Shown: positions 16,320 through 24,522, numbered from the stretch's first letter. The stretch is DNA of 64,000 bases from Pseudomonas fluorescens (GCF_001307155.1 NZ_CP012830.1:3842501-3906500), one strand, 5' to 3'. Program-made: numbers and translations. The notes: generated from the letters alone by a model not told the origin.

Positions 16320-16658
16320 CTACTCAAGCAGCTGATCAATCAATACCGCATTGGTATAGATCAAGCTTCCATCGCTTGCTCGATGTCCGACCAGATGGAA
16401 CTGACCGCGTTCGTGTTGCAAATAGACGCGCATTTGGCAGTCGGACAAGGGGCCGTATCCCTCGGGCAGGATCAAATCCATTGAACTCATGTCGACATCG
16501 ACCATGGCTTCACGCTCATGGGTCTTCTGCAGGCGTTCTTCAGCTTCCTCCAGGCGCAGGTGGAGGGGGGCATCGACGTCAAAATGGATCTCTCCCACCG
16601 GGGTGGATTTTTGGGCGCCGCTGATTTTGCACCAGCCTTCGATCGTCAAGGCACTCAT
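16320..16658 (-). CDS. Small cytoplasmic protein of unknown function
   Basis: A 112-residue acidic protein without signal or membrane segment. It starts MSALTIEGWCKISGAQKSTP, has a helical middle (LHLRLEEAEERLQKTHEREA) and beta-like ends (LILPEGYGPLSDCQMRVYLQ, SLIYTNAVLIDQLLE). I do not recognise a domain. The start follows GGAGGTTCCGTC. An 11-base sigma-S-type -10 lies about 75 bp upstream and a terminator follows, so it is a real, probably stationary-phase, single gene. Its neighbour on the divergent strand is the diheme oxidase operon, which has a similar -10 element. Confidence 0.6.
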   Translation of the reverse strand: MSALTIEGWCKISGAQKSTPVGEIHFDVDAPLHLRLEEAEERLQKTHEREAMVDVDMSSMDLILPEGYGPLSDCQMRVYLQHERGQFHLVGHRASDGSLIYTNAVLIDQLLE

Positions 16659-16737
16659 GACGGAACCTCCGTTGTGGACTGCTGGACTCTGTAGCTCGGG
16701 CCACTTCTGGTCGATCTCTACCGTCCGTAATCAGAAA

Positions 16738-16748
16738 TTAAGTATAGC
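16738..16748 (-). promoter_or_regulatory. Sigma-S-type extended -10
   Basis: Read on the minus strand, GCTATACTTAA matches the sigma-S consensus KCTAYACTTAA at all positions. It is about 80 bp upstream of the small gene starting at 16658. Confidence 0.6.
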
Positions 16749-16962
16749 TGGCAACCGGGCGTCGCTTGGGGGCGTGGGGCTCGATCCTGATTATTTTGAC
16801 TGATCGGAAACAAGTCGCTATGCCCAATTGAGTACAGGGAGGCGTGATGCTGAATATCTTTAGCTATAGGTGGCGAATGGATTTAACTAATTAACTTACT
16901 GTTGGAGTTGGAATGCTCGTGCGTCACGGTACTTCAGGAAAAGCGCTTGCTCCGTTCCTGCA

Positions 16963-16969
16963 CTATACT
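16963..16969 (+). promoter_or_regulatory. Sigma-S-like -10 for the coxB operon
   Basis: CTATACT (in CACTATACTTCTTGC) lies 137 bp upstream of the coxB start, in a 448-bp gap between divergent genes that otherwise shows no gene. Confidence 0.5.
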
Positions 16970-17106
16970 TCTTGCTGACTTTACCGTCAGGAGCAGTGGT
17001 GCTTGTCTGCTCTGCTGGGACGTCAGATTAATATTAATTTGACGATGCTGTTAAGTGGCGATGCTTTTGCATAATCCACGCGTGACAGGAATAGGATGAA
17101 GAGAAA

Positions 17107-18564
17107 ATGGCAATAGCAATTATCTTGATTCTAATCGTTGTTGCATCAGTGTTGTTCAACATCCTGGCGCCTTGGCATGCGACACCGGCCGCTTCCAACT
17201 GGGGGTCAATAGACACCACCCAGTTCATCACCCTGGTCATCAGCGGAATATTTTTCATCGCCATCACGGTATTTATGGCGGTCGCCGTGATGCGTTATCG
17301 TCACAAGGACGGTGCCAGGGCGGCTTACCAGCCAGGCAATAAGAAATTGGAGTTATGGTTAATTATCGTTACGTCGGTCGGTATTGCCGCGATGTTGGCG
17401 CCAGGCCTGGTTGTTTATAGTGATTTCGTCCGGGTGCCGAAAAAAGCTTATGAACTTGAAGTGGTTGCCCAACAGTGGCAGTGGGCTTTTCGTTTTCCCG
17501 GTCGAGACGGGAAGTTGGGAAAGTCGGATATCAAGTTTGCTGATTCCATCAACCCTTTCGGTCTTGATCTCAAGGATCCTGCAGGGCAGGACGATATATT
17601 GATACTCAACAATGAAGTTCACCTCCCGCTCGATAAGCCGGTAAAAGTTTTACTGCGTTCTAAAGATGTACTGCACGATTTCGATGTACCGCAAATGCGC
17701 GGCAAGATGGACATGGTGCCGGGGATGGTGTCGTACTTTTGGTTTACGCCAACTAAAACCGGGCAATATGAAATTATGTGCGCTGAGTATTGTGGCGTAG
17801 GGCATTACAACATGCGCGGCCATATGATCGTGGACGAACAGAACGCCTTCGATCAATGGCTGAGCAGCCAACCGACTTTTGCGCAGACATTAGCGGCAGC
17901 TGCCAAACCCAGTCGCGACAGCGTGCTGGAAAAAGGCCGGCTGTTGGTCGAGAAGTACGGTTGCAACGCCTGCCATAGCCAGGATGGCAGTGCCAGTCTC
18001 GGCCCGGGATGGAAAGGGCTGTACGGCCGCACTGAACAGCTTGCCGATGGCACCAGTGTGCAGGTCGATGAGGCTTACCTTAAATCGGCGATTCTCGATC
18101 CAAAGGCCCGGCGGGTGCAGGGCTACCCGCCGGTCATGGTGGCCTATACTCTCAATGATGATGAACTGGGTGCTCTCGTCACCCTGATCAAATCACTGGG
18201 TACCGCGCGCCAAGGCGATGAGCTTTCTGCCCCAGGTGAAGACTTGGCGGCGCAGGGACAGCAACTGGCCAAGTCGTTCGGCTGTCTGGCCTGCCACAGT
18301 GTCGATGGCAGCAAGGGCGTTGGTCCCAGCTGGCAGGGCCTGTATGGCAAGACAGAAACCCTTGAGGACGGTACGAGGATAAAGGTCGATGAGGACTATA
18401 TAAAAGAATCGGTTCTCAAGCCTAACGCCAAAATCGTCAAGGGTTATGCACCCATCATGCCGACCTTTACGCCGAGTGATAAGGAGTTGAGCGCACTGAT
18501 CGCTTTTATCAAATCCAAAGCGAATGCCGACGCTGATACGAGCAAGGCGGAGCCAGGAAAGTAG
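17107..18564 (+). CDS. coxB: Cytochrome c oxidase subunit II with two C-terminal cytochrome c domains
   Basis: A 485-residue fusion. Hydrophobic helices come first (IAIILILIVVASVLFNIL, FITLVISGIFFIAITVFMAV, LIIVTSVGIAAMLAPGLVV), then the CuA domain with QQWQWAFRFPG and ligands C225-x3-C229-x3-H233 and M236 (CAEYCGVGHYNM). Two tandem cytochrome c domains follow, with CNACH at 286-290 and CLACH at 393-397, each closed by a Met-bearing loop (YPPVMVAYTL, YAPIMPTFTP). Usual CoxB is 250-380 residues with none or one heme c. It passes electrons to CuA and on to subunit I. First gene of a five-gene operon. Confidence 0.92.
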   Translation: MAIAIILILIVVASVLFNILAPWHATPAASNWGSIDTTQFITLVISGIFFIAITVFMAVAVMRYRHKDGARAAYQPGNKKLELWLIIVTSVGIAAMLAPGLVVYSDFVRVPKKAYELEVVAQQWQWAFRFPGRDGKLGKSDIKFADSINPFGLDLKDPAGQDDILILNNEVHLPLDKPVKVLLRSKDVLHDFDVPQMRGKMDMVPGMVSYFWFTPTKTGQYEIMCAEYCGVGHYNMRGHMIVDEQNAFDQWLSSQPTFAQTLAAAAKPSRDSVLEKGRLLVEKYGCNACHSQDGSASLGPGWKGLYGRTEQLADGTSVQVDEAYLKSAILDPKARRVQGYPPVMVAYTLNDDELGALVTLIKSLGTARQGDELSAPGEDLAAQGQQLAKSFGCLACHSVDGSKGVGPSWQGLYGKTETLEDGTRIKVDEDYIKESVLKPNAKIVKGYAPIMPTFTPSDKELSALIAFIKSKANADADTSKAEPGK

Positions 18565-18612
18565 CCGTAAGCAGCCAGCAATACACCGAAACTTCAGTTG
18601 GAGGATGACGTG

Positions 18613-20388
18613 ATGGCCTATGCGGAGCAAGCCGAAACAGAAGCACTGCACGAGCCCAAGAGTTTCCTGACCAAATATATCTGGAGTCAGGACCACAAGG
18701 TCATCGCCATTCAGTATTCCTTGACGGCTATATTCGTGGGCATCATCGCCGTGGTGTTGTCCGATTTGATGCGCTTGCAGATAGGCTTCCCCGGTAGTTT
18801 GGGGTTCATGGACGCCAGTACTTACTATCAAGCGATGACCATGCACGGCATGATCATGGTCATTTATTTGCTGACGGCCTTGTTTCTCGGCGGCTTCGGC
18901 AACTATCTGATCCCGCTGATGGTGGGGGCCCGTGACATGGTCTTCCCCTACGTCAACATGCTGAGTTACTGGACCTACTTGCTCGCGGTACTGGTGTTGC
19001 TCGCCAGTTTCTTTGTTTCTGGCGGCCCCACCGGTGCGGGCTGGACGCTCTATCCGCCACAGTCCATTACCAAGGGGACACCGGGGACCGAGTGGGGCAT
19101 CGTACTGATGCTCGTCTCACTGGCGATTTTTATCGTCGCAACCACCATGGGCGGGTTGAACTACGTCACCACGGTGTTGCAGGCGCGCACGCACGGCATG
19201 ACATTGTTTCGCATGCCGCTCTCCGTATGGGGAATCTTCATGGCCTCGATTATGGCCTTGCTGGCTTTCCCGGCGTTGTTTGTCAGCGCGATCATGACGC
19301 TGTTCGACAAGCTGTTGGGCACCAGCTTCTTTATGCCGGCGATCATCTCGCTGGGGCAGCAGCTCGATCACCAAGGTGGCAGCCCGATATTATTCCAGCA
19401 CCTGTTCTGGTTTTTCGGCCACCCGGAAGTCTATATCGTTGCTCTCCCGGCGTTTGGTCTGGTCTCCGACTTGATCAGCACGCATGCGCGTAAAGGTATC
19501 TTCGGCTACCGAATGATGGTGTGGGCCATTATTGCGATTGGCGTACTCAGTTTTGTGGTCTGGGCACACCATATGTATGTCAGCGGAATGAACCCGTACT
19601 TTGGCTTTTTCTTCGCCACCACCACCTTGATCATCGCGGTGCCGACCGCACTGAAAGTCTACAACTGGATTCTGACCCTGTGGCGGGGCGACATTCATTT
19701 GACCGTACCGATGCTGTTTGCCCTGGCCTTTATCGTCACCTTTCTGGTCGGCGGTCTGACCGGGTTGTTTCTCGGTAATGTGATCGTGGACATTCCGCTC
19801 TCGGACACCTATTTCGTCGTGGCCCATTTTCATATGGTCATGGGTGTCGCACCGGTACTGGTGGTGTTCGGCGGCATTTATCATTGGTTCCCGAAAGTCA
19901 CCGGGCGCATGACGAACGACACCCTCGGCAAGCTGCATTTCTGGATTACCTTTCTCGGCACCTACGCGATTTTCTTTCCCATGCACTACCTGGGGTTCCA
20001 GGGTATGCCACGCCGCTACTACGCCTATGACAACTACGCGTTCATTCCGCAGTCGGCGCAAGAACTGAATTCTTTCATTACGGTGGTCGCATTGATCGTC
20101 GGCGTTTCCCAACTGCTGTTCCTGTTCAACCTGGCCTGGAGCACTTTCAAAGGCAAGCCGGCAGGCAGTAACCCCTGGGGCGCAGCCAGTCTGGAATGGC
20201 AAACGCCGGACACCCCGCCGGTACACGGTAACTGGGGCGCGAAGCTGCCGGTCGTGCATCGCTGGGCCTACGACTACAGCATGCCGGGAATAGACCAGGA
20301 TTTCGTTCCGCAAACGGTCTCCGACGAGGAGCTGGAGCAGATGCGGCAACTCAGTGCCGGAGCCAGTATTGCGGACGTTAAGACATGA
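18613..20388 (+). CDS. coxA: Cytochrome c oxidase subunit I (A1-type, aa3-like)
   Basis: A 591-residue, twelve-helix catalytic subunit. The active-site GHPEVY (H270-Y274) supplies the CuB ligand, the gating Glu and the cross-linked Tyr; WAHHMYVSG gives the two further CuB histidines; VPTALKVYNW carries the K-channel lysine; and GARDMVFPYVN has the D-channel Asp and Asn. Heme ligands lie in TMHGMIMVIYL and VAHFHMVMG. It reduces O2 to water with proton pumping. ATG 18613 follows GTTGGAGGATGACG; a TTG five codons earlier is unlikely. It overlaps the next gene by 4 bp. Confidence 0.95.
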   Translation: MAYAEQAETEALHEPKSFLTKYIWSQDHKVIAIQYSLTAIFVGIIAVVLSDLMRLQIGFPGSLGFMDASTYYQAMTMHGMIMVIYLLTALFLGGFGNYLIPLMVGARDMVFPYVNMLSYWTYLLAVLVLLASFFVSGGPTGAGWTLYPPQSITKGTPGTEWGIVLMLVSLAIFIVATTMGGLNYVTTVLQARTHGMTLFRMPLSVWGIFMASIMALLAFPALFVSAIMTLFDKLLGTSFFMPAIISLGQQLDHQGGSPILFQHLFWFFGHPEVYIVALPAFGLVSDLISTHARKGIFGYRMMVWAIIAIGVLSFVVWAHHMYVSGMNPYFGFFFATTTLIIAVPTALKVYNWILTLWRGDIHLTVPMLFALAFIVTFLVGGLTGLFLGNVIVDIPLSDTYFVVAHFHMVMGVAPVLVVFGGIYHWFPKVTGRMTNDTLGKLHFWITFLGTYAIFFPMHYLGFQGMPRRYYAYDNYAFIPQSAQELNSFITVVALIVGVSQLLFLFNLAWSTFKGKPAGSNPWGAASLEWQTPDTPPVHGNWGAKLPVVHRWAYDYSMPGIDQDFVPQTVSDEELEQMRQLSAGASIADVKT

Positions 20389-21077
20389 ACAGGCTGCTAT
20401 TGAGAAACGTCGACGGTGCTGACCCCGGCGGTAGTTGGAGTGGTGGTCCTGAGGATATTCAGGCCGCCGAGGCTGCCAATAGAATCCAAAACGCAAGAGT
20501 CGGCCTGCGCTTGTTTCTGGCCGTGGTGAGCTCGTTATTCTTTCTTTTTCTGGTCGCCTTTATCGAACGTTCGCAAATGGCCGACTGGCAACCCCTGACG
20601 GAGCCCTTGGCGCCGTTAGCCAATCTATGGCAGCTATGGCTGAATACGGCTTTTCTGGTATTCAGTTGCATCGCCCTGCAGTGGTCGCGTATGGCCGCCC
20701 GACAGGGGCGACTGGACGCAACGGTCATTGGTTTTGCAGTGGGGGGCATATTTGCAGCTGCCTTTCTGACGGGACAACTCTGGGTCTGGCAGCAGTTTGT
20801 CGCCTGGGGCTATTTTGTCGCCAGTAATCCGGCCAACAGTTTCTTCTACCTGTTGACCGGCCTGCACGGGTTCCACCTGCTGGGCGGGCTGATCGCCTGG
20901 AGCAGAACCGTCGCTAAATTCCTGCATCACGTGCCGTTGCCGCAACTCAGCGCCAGCGTAGAGCTCTGTGCCATCTATTGGCATTACTTACTGGGGCTTT
21001 GGTTCGTGCTATTCGCGCTGCTGACCAGTACGCCGGCAACCTATGAAGCCATTGCCAGATTCTGCGGCCTGAGGTGA
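20385..21077 (+). CDS. coxC: Heme-copper oxidase subunit III (first copy)
   Basis: A 230-residue membrane protein: five or more helices, with ANSFFYLLTGLHGFHLLGGL and ELCAIYWHYLLGLWFVLFAL, the two signatures of subunit III. The start ATGA overlaps the coxA stop, so translation is coupled. Its N-terminus (GADPGGSWSGGPEDIQAAEA) is hydrophilic. Subunit III stabilises proton uptake into subunit I. It is followed by a second, dissimilar subunit III gene, which is unusual; the two are not simple halves of one protein, since both carry the full core. Confidence 0.85.
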   Translation: MNRLLLRNVDGADPGGSWSGGPEDIQAAEAANRIQNARVGLRLFLAVVSSLFFLFLVAFIERSQMADWQPLTEPLAPLANLWQLWLNTAFLVFSCIALQWSRMAARQGRLDATVIGFAVGGIFAAAFLTGQLWVWQQFVAWGYFVASNPANSFFYLLTGLHGFHLLGGLIAWSRTVAKFLHHVPLPQLSASVELCAIYWHYLLGLWFVLFALLTSTPATYEAIARFCGLR

Positions 21078-21083
21078 AAAGCC

Positions 21084-21797
21084 ATGGCATCGCACCCGCT
21101 AGCCCCAGTCGAATCCAGTTCATCCAATCCACCCAGCTCGCCGCCTGCAACGGGATGGCAGGGCATCGCCAACGACTGGGCCTCGGACAGAGAGGCTTTC
21201 AGGCAGGTGCCTTGGGGCAAGGCGATGATGTGGATATTCCTGCTCAGCGATACGTTTGTATTTACCTGCTTTTTAACCGGCTACATGTCGGTACGCATGA
21301 CGATCACCAGCGCCTGGCCGAACCCCAGTGAAGTGTTTGCATTGACGATTGGCGGCAGAGAAATCCCGCTTATTCTGATCGCCATCATGACCTTTGTGCT
21401 GATCAGTAGCAGCGGCACCATGGCTATGGCGGTCAATTTCGCCTATCGCCGTGATCGCGCGAAAACCGCTGCCCTGATGCTGGCGACCGCAGCCTTCGGG
21501 GTGACCTTCGTCAGCATGCAGGCATTTGAATGGAGCAAGCTCATCGCAGAAGGGGTGCGTCCCTGGGGGAACCCCATGGGGGCGGCGCAATTTGGTGCCA
21601 GCTTTTTCATGATTACCGGTTTCCACGGGCTGCATGTGTCAGTCGGCGTCATCTACCTCAGCATTGTGGCGATGAAAGTATTGCGCGGAGATTATGAGCG
21701 CTCCGGAAACTATCAGATCGTCGAGATAGCCGGGCTTTACTGGCACTTCGTGGACTTGGTGTGGGTGTTTATTTTTGCTTTCTTCTATTTATGGTAG
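21084..21797 (+). CDS. Heme-copper oxidase subunit III family protein (second copy)
   Basis: A 237-residue, about five-helix protein: GKAMMWIFLLSDTFVFTCFL, EIPLILIAIMTFVLISSSGT, FFMITGFHGLHVSVGVIYLS, and IAGLYWHFVDLVWVFIFAFF. The WHFVDLVW motif is the classic C-terminal signature of subunit III and is better conserved than in the gene just upstream. Six bases separate them. It may be the true assembly partner, with the first copy specialised, or both may be present in one complex. NorE/CoxO-like proteins are an alternative label for either. Confidence 0.82.
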   Translation: MASHPLAPVESSSSNPPSSPPATGWQGIANDWASDREAFRQVPWGKAMMWIFLLSDTFVFTCFLTGYMSVRMTITSAWPNPSEVFALTIGGREIPLILIAIMTFVLISSSGTMAMAVNFAYRRDRAKTAALMLATAAFGVTFVSMQAFEWSKLIAEGVRPWGNPMGAAQFGASFFMITGFHGLHVSVGVIYLSIVAMKVLRGDYERSGNYQIVEIAGLYWHFVDLVWVFIFAFFYLW

Positions 21798-21827
21798 GTC
21801 GTGAACAGGTTCTGAAGAGGAGCACTG

Positions 21828-22148
21828 ATGATGGCGCATACCCAGGGTCAGCAACATCCAATCAGCTTGTACCTTAAAATCTGGGGGCTGTTATTCGTCC
21901 TCAGCACGTTGTCGTATCTCGTCGACTATTTTCACTTCCAGGGCTACCTCCGGTGGTTCCTGATCATCACGCTCATGTTGTTGAAGGCAGGTCTGATTGT
22001 CTCCGTCTTCATGCACATGGCCTGGGAACGGTTGGCCATGGTCTACGCCATATTGGTGCCACCGTTGTGTTTACTGGTACTCGTCGGACTGATGGCCACC
22101 GAGGCTGATTATGTGTTCCTCAGCCGGGTGATTTTCTTCGGCCAATAA
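21828..22148 (+). CDS. Cytochrome c oxidase subunit IV (prokaryotic type)
   Basis: A 106-residue protein with three helices (IWGLLFVLSTLSYLVDYF, FLIITLMLLKAGLIVSVFMH, MVYAILVPPLCLLVLVGL). The KAGLIVSVFMHMAWER segment is typical of bacterial COX4/CyoD-like subunits. It is last in the operon, 30 bp after the second subunit III, starting behind GAAGAGGAGCACTG. Two ATG codons at 21828 and 21831 are both usable. The role is assembly or stability of the oxidase. Confidence 0.85.
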   Translation: MMAHTQGQQHPISLYLKIWGLLFVLSTLSYLVDYFHFQGYLRWFLIITLMLLKAGLIVSVFMHMAWERLAMVYAILVPPLCLLVLVGLMATEADYVFLSRVIFFGQ

Positions 22149-22192
22149 GCGACGTCCGGATGGCACTTCCGGACGCCCTCAAACCTGCGGGG

Positions 22193-22753
22193 CTAACCCG
22201 ATATCACTCGTTTGAACTGATGCCATTTGTGCTGCCAGGCGACTGTCCAGTGGGGGGCTGCCGTTCCCGTGCCGGCGATCTTCAGCCTTGGATGATGTTC
22301 GATTACCCGGTCCAGTACCGATTCCTGATCCGGCTCAACATCCACGAAGAAGATATGTTTACCCTCGTCTACCACCTGTTTAAAACTGCGGAAGTGAGTG
22401 TTTGGCACCTGGATACCAAAAAAACCACCTTCCCAGATGGAGAAGCCCGCGATAACAATCGCCAGGAAGATAAAAGGCATCCAGCCTGCTGCGGATTCGG
22501 TCCAGCCTAGCCAATAGGCGCCACCCAGGACCAGCGCCGCGAGTGGTATACCGACCACCGCACCAATCTCGCCAGAGTGAACGGTATCTTGTTTCATTAA
22601 CGAGTTAACTTCGTGGAGGTGATGTTCTTCAACATCAGCCACTTCTTCACTGAGCACATGAATTTGTTCGGTATTGATGCCGTTGGCTTCCAGTTCAGTT
22701 TCAACGGTTTCAAGATCGTCGAGATTGTCACTGATGTAATAGTGCCGATTCAT
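22193..22753 (-). CDS. Membrane protein with alternating cytoplasmic domains (YflT/DUF1269-like)
   Basis: A 186-residue protein. The N-terminal YYISDNLDDLETVETELEAN, GINTEQIHVLSEEVADVEEH resembles the small ferredoxin-like domain of stress proteins of the 17M/YflT or DUF1269 group. Two helices follow (GAVVGIPLAALVLGGAYWLG and MPFIFLAIVIAGFSIWEGGF) around glycine-rich turns. The C-terminal part (HIFFVDVEPDQESVLDRVIE) repeats the small domain pattern. It converges on the cox operon end and has its own sigma-S-like -10. The function is unknown; a stress-induced membrane role fits. Confidence 0.65.
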   Translation of the reverse strand: MNRHYYISDNLDDLETVETELEANGINTEQIHVLSEEVADVEEHHLHEVNSLMKQDTVHSGEIGAVVGIPLAALVLGGAYWLGWTESAAGWMPFIFLAIVIAGFSIWEGGFFGIQVPNTHFRSFKQVVDEGKHIFFVDVEPDQESVLDRVIEHHPRLKIAGTGTAAPHWTVAWQHKWHQFKRVISG

Positions 22754-22870
22754 ACCACACCTCCCATCTCGTGCTTGCTGTGGACCTCCTCTGTCCTGCA
22801 GCCGTTAACTGAGATTTGCAGTCGGTATCTGTAGCCGTGGGGGACGTTGCAGACTTCATGCAATTTGAAA

Positions 22871-22880
22871 GAAGTATAGC
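22871..22880 (-). promoter_or_regulatory. Sigma-S-like -10
   Basis: The minus strand reads GCTATACTTC, differing from KCTAYACTTAA only at the last bases. It is about 118 bp upstream of the start at 22753. It is the third such element around the cox cluster. Confidence 0.5.
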
Positions 22881-22950
22881 ATTCGCTAGCATGCGTAGTT
22901 TTTGGTGTCAAGATCTGGAGGGGGCGCCGAAACAGCGCCCCCTTGTGACG

Positions 22951-23220
22951 TCAGGACGGTTCTGCATCCATACGTCGCGCAATCACATCCAGCACATCGC
23001 AACCGTCGCGCAAAGGTATGCAGCAGAGCAATGCGAAGTCGCTGAGAATGACTGAGTCAGTGGTGATGTCACCCCGCATCGCGAGGTTTTCAAGAATCTG
23101 CGTCACGGCTCGGATTCTGTAGCTGGCCGTGCTGAGCAGTGAATGCAGCGGTTGAGTGGTGTTGACGAACAGGGAGGGTAGGTCGTCGGCGTTGCTGGTT
23201 AAGGCCATATATTCATTCAT
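22951..23220 (-). CDS. Small DUF3077/DUF6124-like protein
   Basis: An 89-residue protein: SLFVNTTQPLHSLLSTASYR, then IRAVTQILENLAMRGDITTD, SVILSDFALLCCIPLRDGCD, VLDVIARRMDAEPS. The pattern of two or three helices recalls the many small Pseudomonas DUF3077/DUF6124 proteins, which have no known role. A diverged copy with stop codons is at 63765-63905, which supports that this frame is coding. The start follows TGGTGATCACTC and is preceded by a highly structured leader (23279-23352). Confidence 0.6.
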   Translation of the reverse strand: MNEYMALTSNADDLPSLFVNTTQPLHSLLSTASYRIRAVTQILENLAMRGDITTDSVILSDFALLCCIPLRDGCDVLDVIARRMDAEPS

Positions 23221-23278
23221 GAGTGATCACCATGTAGTTGGAAGACCCCACCACTCAATTGTCGCCAAACAAATGGGT

Positions 23279-23352
23279 GGCAGCTGTACGCGGGTTGGCG
23301 AACCGGACATGGTAAAACCGGTAGATCCTAGGATCTCCCACGCACAGCTGCC
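23279..23352 (-). ncRNA. Candidate cloverleaf-like leader RNA
   Basis: Read as minus-strand RNA, GGCAGCTGT-GCG-GGG pairs with CCC-GCG-ACAGCTGCC to close a long stem. Inside are AGATCC-TA-GGATCT, ACCGG-N11-CCGGT, and GGTT-CGCC-AACC; the last two share bases and are alternatives. It lies 59-132 bp upstream of the small gene at 22951-23220. No open frame explains this symmetry. The rest of the gap to 23619 shows no further gene. Confidence 0.5.
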
Positions 23353-23619
23353 AAAAAACAGGTAGCTAAGTGCGTTCAAAAGCGCTCCGAAACTGCTCGG
23401 AAGCTTCTGCACCATGTCGCCGAGTCGCCAAACCCGACACGCCATTTGGGCGTCGGCCGACTATAAGTCTCGTGACAAAAGCACAGCAATGAGCAAGTGT
23501 ACGGACAATTCCCAGTGTCGTGTGGGACATTGCCTTTTCGGAAATTGGCTTCTTTGTGCCACCAGTAAATAGGTGGTCGACACTGAATTTGGCTGGCATT
23601 AATCCGCCGCGCCGTAGAA

Positions 23620-23999
23620 TCACTCTTCGCCGCCCCCCATCTCACGATTCTCAAACGCAGAACGCACGGCCGCCACAACGCGTTCTGCCATGCGCTCACC
23701 TTCAAGCTGCGGGTAACCTTTCTTTAGCTTGCCGGACACCACCCAGCCGTTCTTCTTGATGAAGCGGATGATGCGGTTCGCATCCTGGTCTGACATTTCC
23801 AGTACTTCTTTCAGCCGGTCCTGAGCTCGCTGAAAGATCACCAGTACTCTGGCTTCATCCGCCATTTCCTTTCGAATCGTGTGCGCGACGACACGTGCGG
23901 TGTAGAAGATGAAGTTGCTGCGAGTCCCGTGCGAAAACGCTAATTTTCGTAGGCGTGAAAATGCTAACGCTTGATGAAATTTGATAATAAATCCGTGTT
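23620..23999 (-). pseudogene. Unrecognised C-terminal remnant near tRNA-Gly
   Basis: A frame open from about 23999 down to TAG-free end at 23620, with clearly protein-like content: SNFIFYTARVVAHTIRKEMA, then VLVIFQRAQDRLKEVLEMSD, QDANRIIRFIKKNGWVVSGK, YPQLEGERMAERVVAAVRSA. It has no proper start in the conserved part (the first ATG at 23865 is mid-helix). I do not recognise it; a tail of a Fic-type or mobile-element protein is possible but unproved. It lies on the 3' side of tRNA-Gly, the usual place for decayed genomic islands. Confidence 0.45.
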
Positions 24000-24043
24000 T
24001 TTAGAAAAAAACGCTAACAGACTTCAGGGTAGTCGCTAACGCT
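23937..24043. repeat. Four spaced CGCTAA/GCTAAC motifs
   Basis: ACGCTAATTTTCG, GCTAACGCTTG, ACGCTAACAGAC and CGCTAACGCTCC occur within about 100 bp, in AT-richer sequence than the surroundings, between the remnant gene and the tRNA-Gly terminator. They look like iterons or binding sites of a lost element. Confidence 0.4.
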
Positions 24044-24123
24044 CCGAGAGTACTCGCTCATCGATCAGCGGACAAAAGTGGGGGAGATGCCTCGGAGCCC
24101 GATTCCACCAAACCCCAGACATA

Positions 24124-24152
24124 AAAAAACCGGCCATCAAGGCCGGTTTTTT
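24124..24152 (-). terminator. Rho-independent terminator after tRNA-Gly
   Basis: AAAAAACCGGCC-ATCAA-GGCCGGTTTTTT lies downstream of the minus-strand tRNA, with long A and T tracts on both sides. Confidence 0.88.
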
Positions 24153-24200
24153 CTTTATCTGCATCCGCCGTCAAAAAACGACGTGAGACTGAAATCTGAT

Positions 24201-24274
24201 TGGAGCGGGTGAAGGGAATCGAACCCTCGTTATCAGCTTGGGAAGCTGGAGTAATGCCATTATACGACACCCGC
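24201..24274 (-). tRNA. tRNA-Gly(CCC)
   Basis: On the minus strand the 74-nt gene begins GCGGGTGTCGTATAATGGCA and has anticodon loop TTCCCAA (anticodon CCC), T-arm GGGTTCGATTCCC, acceptor CACCCGC pairing with GCGGGTG, and an encoded 3' CCA (TCCA). It is single, with its own terminator. It reads GGG codons. Decayed sequence lies on its 3' side. Confidence 0.95.
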
Positions 24275-24448
24275 TCAGAGCGGCTGACTTTGTACCAGAT
24301 GTGGCCGGGGATTTGAAGTTTTTCTTTAGCGGATCTGTGTTTACGTGGTTTTTTGCAGATTCGGGCGGGTAGGCGCACGCCTCGTCGGCCGCTGGGCTCA
24401 GCGCTGGCGATGGTGATGGTACGCAGGGTTTGAAAGCGTGTTGCGGTC

Positions 24449-24513
24449 TGTCGCGGGCAAGCCTCGTTCCGGGAAGTAGTGCGTGTACCTAGGAAGACGA
24501 GGTTGCTCGCGAG
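24449..24513. repeat. REP pair, family B (diverged)
   Basis: TCGCGGGCAAGCCTCGTTCC and the inverted GACGAGGTTGCTCGCGA are a looser version of the pairs at 4221 and 49591. It lies just after the phaG 3' end in a gene-free gap. Confidence 0.65.
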
Positions 24514-24522
24514 GACGCTGTT

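Noticed and set aside
24058..24378. Minus-strand frame over tRNA-Gly
   Set aside because: Covers the tRNA and its terminator; no protein-like pattern.
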